From AWTP1-13 sp963840075 (GTDB lineage Bacteria > Pseudomonadota > Alphaproteobacteria > Rhizobiales > Hyphomicrobiaceae): 64,000 nt of DNA. The stretch spans positions 16,270-80,269 of the forward strand of contig CAWIXS010000038.1 in the NCBI GenBank assembly GCA_963840075.1, read 5' to 3'. Made by a program: the position numbers and the translations under genes. The notes below the pieces were generated by a model that was not told the origin of the DNA, did no database searches, and saw only the letters and a program-made list of their open reading frames with translations. This document shows positions 56,649 through 64,000 of the stretch, in pieces (position 1 is the stretch's first letter; each line of letters starts with the position of its first letter).

Positions 56649-58463
56649 TCAGGCTCTCATGGCGGTGCGCACGAGCGCGGCCACGTCGGAATAGACCTTG
56701 ATGAGCGGGGTCAGGACCTTGTGGAGAGGAGATTTGCCGATCAGGATATCGTGCAGGACCAGATAGTCGATGCCGGTCTCCAGAAAGCAGGCCATGGCGT
56801 CCTGCGGCGTCTCGACGATGGGCTCGCCTTTCACGTTGAACGACGTATTGACGAGCACGGGCACGCCCGTGATGGCATCGAACTCCTTCAGCAGGCGATA
56901 GAGGACCGCGTTGGACGCCGCCTCCACCGTCTGCACGCGCGCCGTGCCGTCGACGTGAACAACGGCGGGAATCCGGTCCTTCCATTCCGCGCGCACGCGC
57001 TTGGCGAGCAGCATGTAGGGTGACGGTTCGTCGCCCTCGAAGATCTCGCCGGCACGCTCGGCGAGGACGATCGGCGCGAACGGCCGGAACGCCTGCCTGT
57101 GCTTGACGCGGCTGTTCAGAACGGCCTTCATCTCGGCCTTGCGTGGATCGGCAAGAATGCTGCGGTTTCCGAGCGCCCGCGGGCCGAACTCGGAGCGGCC
57201 CTGGAACCATCCGACCACATGGCCATCCGCCAGCGCCCGCGCCGTATCGGCGCAGATGTCGCGGCTGGGCGTGCGTCGCGTCGCCAGGCGCACGCGGCGC
57301 CGGTCCGTCGCCGCCGCGATGCCCTCCTCGCTGTAGGCCGCGCCCAGAAAGGCGTGGGTCATCGCGAACGAGCGCGGCCGCCCCTGGATCGCGAGGTGGC
57401 CGTAGTAGGCGCACCCGATGGCGATGCCGTCGTCGCCCGCCGCGGGCTGGATCCACACGTTGTCGAAGCCCGCCTCGCGCGCGATGCGCCCGTTGGCCAC
57501 GCAGTTGAGGCCCACGCCGCCGGCGATGCACAGGTTCCGCGCGCCCGTGGTCTCGCGCAGCCAGGCCGCGCGCGCCAGGAGCACCCGCTCCGTGTCGTCC
57601 TGGACCTGCCGGGCCAGGTCCTTCCAGTGCGGCATCGACGGGCTGTCCTCCCATCTCTCACCGCTCTCGCCCTCCGACAGCCACGGCTGTCGGTGCGCGG
57701 CGCTCCACGCGGGGACACGGAGCTCTGCGCCGTCGAGCCCCATGAGCGGCTCCATCTGCTCCGCGCGTCCGTAGGGTGCGAGGCCCATCAGCTCGCCGCA
57801 CTTGTTCCAGTCGCCGAACACGTAGGTGGCGGCCCGGCTGTAGAGCGCGCCGAGACCGGGCATGTTGTAGAACTCGTCGCTGAGGAACCCGCGGGTCGGC
57901 TCGAGCCACACCTTCTTCAAGGTCTCGATGCGCGACCCTTCGAACCGATAGTAGCTCTCCGACTCCCGGGCGAGCGGCGCCACGCCGGCTCCCGGCGGAT
58001 AGGGCTCCGCGATGTCCGCGCTGTAGCTTCCCACGCCGTCCACCACCATCACCACGCCCTCCTCGAAAGGGCATGCGGCGAACGCGCTGTAGGCGTGGGC
58101 GAGATGATGCGAGACCGTCACCACCTTGTCCGAGCTCGCCAGGAACAGGGGGTGCTCTGCGGCCTGCCTGCGCTCGCTCTCGTTCAGGAAGAACGGCGCC
58201 TCCTGGGTGAGCAGGCGCTGCTCCATCTCGGCAACGGGCAGGATGTAGCAGTTGCGGACCACGAGAGCCACGTCGTCGAGCGTGATGCCTTCCGCGTTCA
58301 GGCAATAGTCGACGACCTCCTGAAAGAAGCCGCTGGCATGCTTCTCGCGCGTGATGCGCTCCTTCGCGATTGCGAGGGCGATCTCGCCATCGCGCAGCAG
58401 GCAGGCGGCCACGTCGTGGTCGTAGGTATTCAGGCCGAGAATGTAGGTGTGCGGGCCGGGCAT
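56649..58463 (-). CDS. NodU/TobZ-type carbamoyltransferase
   Basis: 604 residues from the ATG at 58463, with GAGGGAG upstream. The ASKHA-like N-terminal domain (YILGLNTYDHDVAACLLRDG, VSHHLAHAYSAFAACPF, with HHLAHA metal binding) and the Kae1/YrdC-like C-terminal part (LCIAGGVGLNCVANGRI, WFQGRSEFGPRALGNRSILA, VNTSFNVKGEPIVETPQDAM) are intact. Enzymes of this family transfer carbamoyl from carbamoyl phosphate via a carbamoyl-adenylate onto a sugar or antibiotic hydroxyl. No nod or biosynthetic cluster is in the window, so the acceptor is unknown. Its 5' side is next to an IS remnant. Confidence 0.93.
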   Translation of the reverse strand: MPGPHTYILGLNTYDHDVAACLLRDGEIALAIAKERITREKHASGFFQEVVDYCLNAEGITLDDVALVVRNCYILPVAEMEQRLLTQEAPFFLNESERRQAAEHPLFLASSDKVVTVSHHLAHAYSAFAACPFEEGVVMVVDGVGSYSADIAEPYPPGAGVAPLARESESYYRFEGSRIETLKKVWLEPTRGFLSDEFYNMPGLGALYSRAATYVFGDWNKCGELMGLAPYGRAEQMEPLMGLDGAELRVPAWSAAHRQPWLSEGESGERWEDSPSMPHWKDLARQVQDDTERVLLARAAWLRETTGARNLCIAGGVGLNCVANGRIAREAGFDNVWIQPAAGDDGIAIGCAYYGHLAIQGRPRSFAMTHAFLGAAYSEEGIAAATDRRRVRLATRRTPSRDICADTARALADGHVVGWFQGRSEFGPRALGNRSILADPRKAEMKAVLNSRVKHRQAFRPFAPIVLAERAGEIFEGDEPSPYMLLAKRVRAEWKDRIPAVVHVDGTARVQTVEAASNAVLYRLLKEFDAITGVPVLVNTSFNVKGEPIVETPQDAMACFLETGIDYLVLHDILIGKSPLHKVLTPLIKVYSDVAALVRTAMRA

Positions 58464-58693
58464 GGGCTCCCTCGTGCGCCGATGAAGCAAAAGGATGCGG
58501 CTTCATGTTGGCTGCCCGGGCGCGATGATCCGATTTTCGAGTCTTGCGGGCCTGTGCTGTGCCCCCGAGGGAAGCGGGCGGGGCGCCAATCGGCGTGCGG
58601 CCGGGCCCGGACGACATCGTTGCCGCTTGCGAAGGTGACGCGCGATGTGGTCGAAATGAAGATATGCACTCGCAGCCTGACTCAACCAACCAG

Positions 58694-59170
58694 CCTCCGG
58701 CGCCGAGGCCCGCCGCCTCGACATCGAGATCGACTTCGCCAGGGGCGGACGCTTTCCTTGTCCCAACTGCGGCAAGGGCGACTGCCCGGTGCACGACACG
58801 ACGAAGCAGACGTGGCGGCACCTCGACTTCTTCCAGCACCAGGCGTTCCTGCACGCACGCGTGGCCCGCATCACGGAAGATCTACAAGCAGCCGAGCTGG
58901 GACTGGGGCGCCATCTATCTCCACCGCTGGTACAGCTGGGCCATCCGATCGCGCCTCGAACCCATCGAGGACGCCGCGCGCACCGTCATGAAGCACCGCG
59001 ACGGCATCCTCGCCTGGTTCGACAGCCACATCGCCAACGGCCTCATCGGGGGCATCAACAACCTCGTCCAGGCCGCCAACGCCAAAGCGCGAGGCTACCG
59101 CTCCACCCGCACGCTGAAGGCCATCACCTACCTCATTGCTGGCAAGCTCGACCTCAGGCTACCCACATGA
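58694..59170 (+). mobile_element. ISL3-family transposase remnant
   Basis: The N-terminal zinc finger is visible in one frame (FPCPNCGKGDCPVHDTTKQT, WRHLDFFQHQAFLHARVAR). After about 58870 the sequence jumps, in another frame, to the C-terminal end of the DDE domain (YSWAIRSRLEPIEDAARTVM, GILAWFDSHIANGLIGGINN, YLIAGKLDL). The middle of the transposase, with most of the catalytic residues, is missing, so it is inactive. Terminal inverted repeats were not found. It marks past insertion near the carbamoyltransferase gene. Confidence 0.85.
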
Positions 59171-59190
59171 AGGAGCGGGGAGCCCGAATG

Positions 59191-59328
59191 TTACATGCCC
59201 GTTGCGTACGGCATCAATTCCTGCTGGACCTCAGCCTGCTTCGGCACGTGCGCCCAATCTGCCGTCATGGCGCCGTTCGGCCGAATGCCAATGAGAATCG
59301 AGTTCTTGTGACTAATCTCTGCGCTCAT
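59191..59328 (-). CDS. Possible small protein overlapping the DUF4167 gene
   Basis: A 45-residue frame (MSAEISHKNSILIGIRPNGA, DWAHVPKQAEVQQELMPY) starts within the 3' end of the DUF4167 gene in another frame, with GGCGGAGG just before its ATG. The overlap of about 17 bases suggests translational coupling. No family is recognised. It could be a real small gene or chance. Confidence 0.4.
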   Translation of the reverse strand: MSAEISHKNSILIGIRPNGAMTADWAHVPKQAEVQQELMPYATGM

Positions 59329-59533
59329 CGCCTCCGCCTTTCATAATCCTGAAGTAGTGCTCGGCGTGCTGGTAGCAGTTCTCCATCTCGACCGCGTCCC
59401 CGGAGAGCTGCGCGTCGCGCGCGCGCGCCAGGTATCTCTCGTAGTGCAGCCTCGCATTACCCGCACCGTTTTGCGCCCGACGCGCCGCCTGCGGCCGTTG
59501 CGGGCCGTTCCTTCGTCTCAAGTTCGGATTCAT
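59312..59533 (-). CDS. Mini DUF4167 protein
   Basis: 73 residues from the ATG at 59533 (MNPNLRRRNGPQRPQAARR). The segment YERYLARARDAQLSGDAVEMENCYQHAEHYFRIM is the conserved core of DUF4167, an RNA-binding-like family in alphaproteobacteria that normally has a Gly/Arg-rich N-terminus and a long disordered C-terminal half. Here the C-terminal half is missing and the protein ends soon after the core. It may be a paralog reduced to its core. The Arg-rich N-terminus suggests nucleic-acid binding. Confidence 0.8.
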   Translation of the reverse strand: MNPNLRRRNGPQRPQAARRAQNGAGNARLHYERYLARARDAQLSGDAVEMENCYQHAEHYFRIMKGGGDERRD

Positions 59534-59572
59534 CCTGTGCCCTTTTCCATGACGCGCGCCCGGGCTCTCCAA

Positions 59573-60498
59573 AGAACCGCATCGCCGTCATTGCAACGAA
59601 ACTGCAGCGTGGCTGTGTGGTGAGTGAGGGTGGGCGCCAGCCCTTTCGGGAATGGCGGGGCAAGCGCCCCGCATGACGCGCACCTGTTAGGTAAGCATCC
59701 TATTCAGATTCGCAAGCTCGCCCGTCGCAGCACCTCGAGCCGTGCTTCGTCCCCTGCTCCTCGTCGGAGAAGATCGCGACAACGTCACGACGCTCTTCCA
59801 GCACGCGACAGCTCCCGTCCACCCTTTCGGTACAATTCCAACGGCACTCCGTCCCGCACTGCGGTGCTTCGGCTGTTCGAGCCCCGCTACCTTGCGGCCA
59901 TTGATCTGGGCTGGATGCCCTGGAAAAGGCCCTCACCGCGCTGAACACCGCCCCGCGCTTCGAGGTGCAGAAGCTATCGATCGACAGCTGCGCGATCGCG
60001 GCCGAATGCGGGCGAGCATCGGCGTGCTGGAGAGCGTGCGCTCCAGCGCGCGCTTCGCCGCGCTCGCCTCGCATCGCGAGGCGCTGCCCCTGGTGCTCGA
60101 TCCCGGTTGCAGCCGGTACAACGATCCCGCCCGGGGCCACGGCTTTGACGACATGTTCCGAGGCTTTGGCCAACCACAACGGCGTCCTTCCTTCGATTCC
60201 GCTCCGGCGACGCCGCCGTGCTCATCGACGCTGCGAGCCCGAACCTTATCAAGCGCGTGAAAAAGAAGGCCCCTCCTGCAAGGCTTTCTCGCCAGTGTGG
60301 AGTGCGCGCCATGATCGCGACGGGCCTCTCCCCCTCCGCGAAGCTACGCGCATTGCCTTGATCGCGCCACCGCGCTAAGGAGTGTCTCCCGAGTTCGGAA
60401 CAAAGCACCAACTGGACCGCGCATGTCGGAACTTTCGGGAGAAGATGTAAAACTGAAGCGTGAACGGACGACATAAGTCCCTGAAAACGCTTCCCAAA
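59573..60498. other. Decayed region before tRNA-Lys
   Basis: About 925 bases without an intact gene. One stretch near 59915-60025 reads LDALEKALTALNTAPRFEV and DSCAIAAECGRA in one frame, which resembles the N-terminal part of small hypothetical alphaproteobacterial proteins, then loses the frame. Nothing else is recognisable. It probably holds broken leftovers of transferred DNA. Confidence 0.45.
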
Positions 60499-60573
60499 GG
60501 GCCCGTAGCTCAGCGGTAGAGCATCTGACTTTTAATCAGGTGGTCGTTGGTTCGATCCCAACCGGGCTCACCA
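60499..60573 (+). tRNA. tRNA-Lys(UUU)
   Basis: 75 bases with encoded CCA. GGGCCCG pairs with CGGGCTC in the acceptor stem; the loop CTTTTAA gives anticodon TTT; T arm TTCGATC. All arms fold normally. A tyrosine recombinase gene starts about 250 bases downstream in the same orientation, the usual place for an integrative element using a tRNA 3' end. Confidence 0.96.
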
Positions 60574-60620
60574 AGCAAATCAATAATTTACGCGCATCTG
60601 GCATCAGCTCCAAACTAGCC

Positions 60621-60639
60621 TGTGCACACGCTGTGCACA
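60621..60639. promoter_or_regulatory. Paired TGTGCACA palindromes
   Basis: TGTGCACA at 60621-60628 and again at 60632-60639, eleven bases apart, one helical turn. They lie between tRNA-Lys and the recombinase gene, where arm-type recombinase sites or an operator are expected. The role is an inference. Confidence 0.4.
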
Positions 60640-60826
60640 CTCCAGGCAGGATTTCTGCGGCTGCTCATCGAGAGCACCGCCGCGCGTGCTGCGCTGCTGC
60701 TTGGCGGCCCTTGCGTCCCAAGTCCTCTCCTGGGCACCAGCCGCATTGAAGGTGCTGTAGCGTCAAGAACTTGCGGCGTTGCGGGGCTTTCTGCCTCTCC
60801 TGCAGGTACACAGGAGAGGTACACAC

Positions 60827-62434
60827 GTGATCATCACCATGTCCCGTCCCTGGCGCAACCCGGCAACGGCCGTCCTCTACTACCGCCGCCGTCTGCCCGC
60901 TGATCTGAAGGACGCGCTTTCGGGTCAGCAGGTCACGGTCGATGTAGCCGGGGAGCACGGCACCGTCAGGCTCGTCCCGATTTTCAAGGTGTCGTTGCGG
61001 ACGAAGGACGCTACGGAGGCCCGCCTACGCCATGCGTCTGTTCAAACGCAGCTTGAGCAACGCTGGGCGGCTGCCAGAACTGGCGCGGTCTCGCTCTCCC
61101 ACAGGGACATCCACGCCCTCGCTGGCGTCTGGTATCGCGACCTGGTGGCCACCAATGAAGCTGAGCCAGGCGAGGCGGAAGCGTGGGCCATCTACCAGGA
61201 CCTGTTGGGCGAGGGGCTCGCCCACTTTGATCCCGACAGCGACGGCATCGAGCGGGAGCCCTACGACCCAAAACAAGGAGCACGGCTCCTGGGTCGGCAC
61301 TTCAACGTCGATACCTTCCTTGCCGCGCGGGGCCTCATCGTTGATCAGCCGTCGCGGACGAAACTCGTCGAGCAAAATCGCGGCGGCACTTGTGCAGGGC
61401 GCCGAGACCCTAAAGCGGCGCGCCGACGGGGACTACGGTCCCGACGAGATGGCAAAGCGTTTCCCCGTGTGGAGAAGGGACCGCGCCGACCCCGCGTCGG
61501 GATGTGTAAAGCTGACCTTCCTGCTCGACGGCTGGGCCAAGGAAAGCAGACCGGCGCGATCCACGCTCGATCTCTGGTGGTCCTATATGGCCCGGTTTGT
61601 GGAGTACATCGGGCGGGACGACGCCCTGTCTGTCCAACGTTCCGACATCGTGAGCTGGAAGCAGCATCTCGTCGAGCTGGGCAACACCACAAAGACGATC
61701 AATGACAGCAAGCTCGCGGCCTTGCGGGCAGCGTTTCGATCGGGCGTTGACAACGACTTGCTACCAGCAAACCCCGCCGCTGGGGTATTCGTGCGGCACA
61801 GGAAGCGGGCGGGCGAGACGATGCTCGGCTTCGAGCGGGGCGAGGCAGCGACCATCCTGAAGGCCGCCGCTGAAGCGAGCGACCCCGTCCGCCGGTGGGT
61901 ACCGCTCCTTTGTGCCCAGTCAGGCGCTCGCGTGTCGGAGGTTTACCAGCTTCGGGGGGAGGATATCCAGTCCGAGGACGGCATCCCATACATGCACTTC
62001 AGGCCGGAAGCGGGCGCGCTAAAGAACGCGGCTTCGGAGCGCAAAGTACCACTGCACCCACACGTCATTGCGGCGGGCTTCGTCGAGTTCGCGAAGCGGA
62101 GCGGGCGCGGGCCTTTGTTCTACGAAACGCAAAGCGGCGGAGGGGCGGCAAGAGGCCCCCGCCGAAGATCGTCGCGAAGCACGTTGCGCGGTGGGTCCAC
62201 ACGCTCGGGATCGAGGTGGGCCGCCGTCATAGAAAGGACCCCAACCACGCTTGGCGTCACCTGTTCCGCACTCTTGCCAGGGACGCCGGGGTTGCGGAGA
62301 GCGTGGTCAATGCGATCCAAGGCCACGCAGCCGCTACAGTCGGCCAGAGCTACGGCGAGACCCTGCTCAGCACAGCGGCTCGCGCCATTGGGAGTATTCC
62401 GCTTCCGGGTGTGTCTGAAGAATGCGGGCTGTGA
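60827..62434 (+). pseudogene. Tyrosine recombinase (phage integrase family) with two frameshifts
   Basis: Starts at a GTG at 60827 with AGGAGAGG before it (ATG at 60839 also possible). The N-terminal part (MSRPWRNPATAVLYYRRRLP) resembles DUF6538-type heads of phage integrases. The frame shifts near 61374 into KIAAALVQGAETLKRR and the core-binding domain, then again near 62145. The catalytic domain shows the first Arg in SGARVSEVYQLRGEDI, HAWRHLFRTLARDAG with His and Arg, and GHAAATVGQSYGE with His and Tyr. All catalytic residues are present but in different frames. It is either a decayed element or an indel-affected gene. Confidence 0.85.
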
Positions 62435-63170
62435 CGTTCCCAACCCGACCTGAGCAAGACCACTTCTTTGTGCCGGAGCGGCGGGCGCGGACGCGCGCTG
62501 CTCACGGTGCCGTGGCGCTCGTACGCCAGCGGCTCGCTGATTGGGAGCGTGAAACCGGCGCTCGGTGGCGGCGCCGTCGCCCGGCCGATCAGGCGGCCCA
62601 CGAGCGCGTGGTCGAGGCCCTCGTCTGCGAGGCGGCGCGGCGCGACCTCGTGTGCCCCGGGAGCGCCGTAGCCGTCAGCCTCGGCAACCAGCGCAGAACC
62701 CGCCATGTGCCCTCCCCGTACGCCCCCATGCGGGACCTGCTAACGGCCCTTGGCGGCGGTGCCATCGGCTTCCTTGACGTGGTGTGGGGCACGCGACCCG
62801 ACGAAGGGCGCGGGCGGATGACCACGTTCGCCGCCACGCCCCGCCTGAAGGAATTGACGACGGGGCTCACTCTTGCCGACTTCGGCCGCCGCGCAGGGGG
62901 CGAGCCAATCGTCCTTCGGAACACCCGAGACCCCGTGGCGCGGCATGGGGGCGGGAGGTAGCGACCTTCCTGGAGACGTGGACCGAGACGGGAGCCGAGC
63001 TTGGCGAGCTGGTAAGCTACCGAAGCAACGCTACCGCCGACCGGCTGCGCGCCGAGATGGACCAGATCAACGCCGCGCTCGACGACGCCAACCTCGCCCT
63101 CGACCCCGGCGGCGCGTTCGCGCACAGAATTGCTGATGGCTTTGCGACGCCAATTTTTCAGAGAAGGCTT
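62422..63170 (+). pseudogene. Hypothetical, replication-protein-like, frameshifted
   Basis: Overlaps the recombinase end. The frame MRAVTFPTRPEQDHFFVPER runs to about 62945 and includes FLDVVWGTRPDEGRGRMTTF and GGEPIVLRNTRD. It then shifts, continuing as ATFLETWTETGAELGELVSY and MDQINAALDDANLALDPGG, and decays after about 63150. The pattern of a short domain, then PIVLRxxxD and a helical RMxxEMxxIN segment recalls replication-initiation-like proteins of integrative elements. This is a weak, by-eye resemblance; function uncertain. Confidence 0.4.
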
Positions 63171-63416
63171 CCAATCGCACTGCAGAGGTCAGGGTCGACA
63201 AACCCGGGGCGGTTCAATGTTCTGGCGGGGTTCACTCGGCAATGGAACGTCCGCGCCGGAGTGCCGTCCAGTTGGGTGCCCGTCAGCAGGGAGACGCTTG
63301 CGGAGTTCAAAACGCGGCGGTCTGTCCGGTCGGGCCAAAGCGCCCTCGGCAGAGTTGGAACTCGTGGCCTGACAGTCGATCTGTCGCCGTCCACACCGGG
63401 CTCGCCTGCCCAGCGG

Positions 63417-63560
63417 TCACTGCATCTTCAACAGCGCCTCGGCCGGCACATAGCCCAGCCGCTCTCCATCCCGAGCGATGGCGGCCCAGCCGGCCTCGAA
63501 CTCGGTTATCCGCAAGCGGGCCGGCTGACATATGTCGGCACCCTGCGTCCGCGTCGGCCT
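63417..63560 (-). pseudogene. SH3-like domain fragment
   Basis: The minus-strand end ITEFEAGWAAIARDGERLGY then VPAEALLKMQ and a stop looks like the last strands of a bacterial SH3 domain (GWxAIxRDGxxLGYVxAExL). The upstream part of the protein is not recognisable, so this is probably a remnant. Confidence 0.4.
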
Positions 63561-63655
63561 CGTCTTCGCTGAACTCGTAGCATCAAGGGGCCCCGTCGGA
63601 GAATTCATTTTTCTAACGGAACCCCTTGAAAGTGGCCTGGACTTTAACGAACTCT

Positions 63656-63702
63656 TTGTGTACTGGATGCACAACCAAGACAACTTGTGTACTCAGTACA
63701 CA
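63656..63702. promoter_or_regulatory. Operator-like palindromes before the DUF4160 relic
   Basis: A perfect 17-base palindrome TGTGTACTCAGTACACA lies at 63686-63702, and a related site TTGTGTACTGGATGCACAA at 63656-63674. Both begin with TTGTGTACT, 29 bases apart. They lie 17-63 bases before the DUF4160 start codon. Confidence 0.5.
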
Positions 63703-63718
63703 CGGCCGGAGCCCCGGA

Positions 63719-63985
63719 ATGCCCGAGATACTGCCCCGGCCGGAGTCAAACCAAGAACGTACGCGTATGCATGTATCCCGACCACGTCCCGGCGCACTTC
63801 CATGTCTACGACCGCGGCACCAAGCTCGCGGCCTGGGTCCCCCTGTCCACGCTCATCCCGGACCCCAAGAGGAGCAAGATCCCGGTAGTCCAGGGCAGAC
63901 CTCAAAGAAGTGCTCGAGTGGGGCCGCCGCCAACAGACAGATGCTTGAACAGAGATGGAGAGACCTCCGTGCCGCTCATAGGTGA
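63719..63985 (+). pseudogene. DUF4160-like gene, frameshifted
   Basis: Begins MPEILPRPES at 63719, shifts into VRVCMYPDHVPAHFHVYDRG near 63765, then into ADLKEVLEWGRRQQ and finally QMLEQRWRDLRAAHR, ending at 63985. The HFHVY and LKEVLEWxxxNxxxLxxxW patterns are typical of DUF4160, usually followed by a DUF2442 gene as a toxin-antitoxin-like pair. A GTG at 63969 may start that partner at the window edge. It is broken by at least two shifts. Confidence 0.6.
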
Positions 63986-64000
63986 CATCAACGTCGGACC

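Noticed and set aside
63417..63683. An intact 88-residue minus-strand gene
   Set aside because: Only the last ~30 residues resemble an SH3 end; the first half reads like noncoding sequence, so I call a fragment only.

Overview
The window looks like a chromosomal segment of an alphaproteobacterium, most likely of the Hyphomicrobiales (Rhizobiales) type. The evidence is high G+C coding sequence throughout, a circularly permuted (two-piece) tmRNA gene with the tag ANDNYAEAALAA, an alpha-type SspB, a short PurL, and DUF2865 and DUF4167 proteins. Family names come from recognising motifs by eye; no database search was run.

Layout. 1-4.6 kb: a secreted DUF2865 protein (partial), cysS and purL. 4.6-9 kb is accessory: a low-G+C nuclease-like gene, three copies of a ~300 bp composite repeat, REPIN-like palindromes, a Cys-rich secreted protein, a GIY-YIG nuclease and truncated toxin-antitoxin genes. 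9-23.5 kb: bolA-grxD (iron-sulfur trafficking), a threonine-synthase-like enzyme, a SWIM/SNF2 helicase, a damaged PIN toxin with its antitoxin, dusA, a DUF6282 protein, a broken DUF1343/NamZ gene, miaA and ilvB/ilvN, with a toxin-antitoxin relic between the last two. 23.5-34 kb: two cyclophilins, coaD, a SIMPL protein, tRNA(CAU), an ELM1-like gene, a ketosynthase-ACP pair facing an acyl-CoA ligase and its MerR neighbour, a metallophosphoesterase and an SDR. 34-44 kb: a GntR regulator, an RlmD-like methyltransferase, a Tat-exported Mn-type superoxide dismutase, TctB/TctA transporter subunits, pth-rplY, thyA and a CPBP protein.

44-56 kb is a protein-quality and envelope block: ssrA beside sspB, then hflK-hflC-DUF2065-Do protease, psd-pssA, a mannose-1-phosphate guanylyltransferase, a 1-Cys peroxiredoxin, a GST and a persulfide dioxygenase-rhodanese fusion. 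56-64 kb moves into mobile or decayed DNA: an orphan NodU/TobZ-type carbamoyltransferase, an ISL3 transposase remnant, a mini DUF4167 gene, tRNA-Lys followed by a frameshifted tyrosine recombinase, and broken cargo (a replication-like protein, an SH3 fragment, DUF4160).

Two themes run through the window. First, at least eight genes, including the normally essential purL, carry single-base frameshifts with intact protein sequence on both sides. This looks more like indel errors in the assembly than real gene loss, except in the 60-64 kb element, where decay is plausible. Second, several families of intergenic palindromes sit tight against gene ends, and some supply the stop codon. The best candidates for unusual biology are the composite repeats beside the GIY-YIG nuclease, the inverted-arm cassettes at 24.4, 25.1 and 32.3 kb, the antitoxin-toxin fusion relic in the ilv operon, and the ssrA-sspB pairing.
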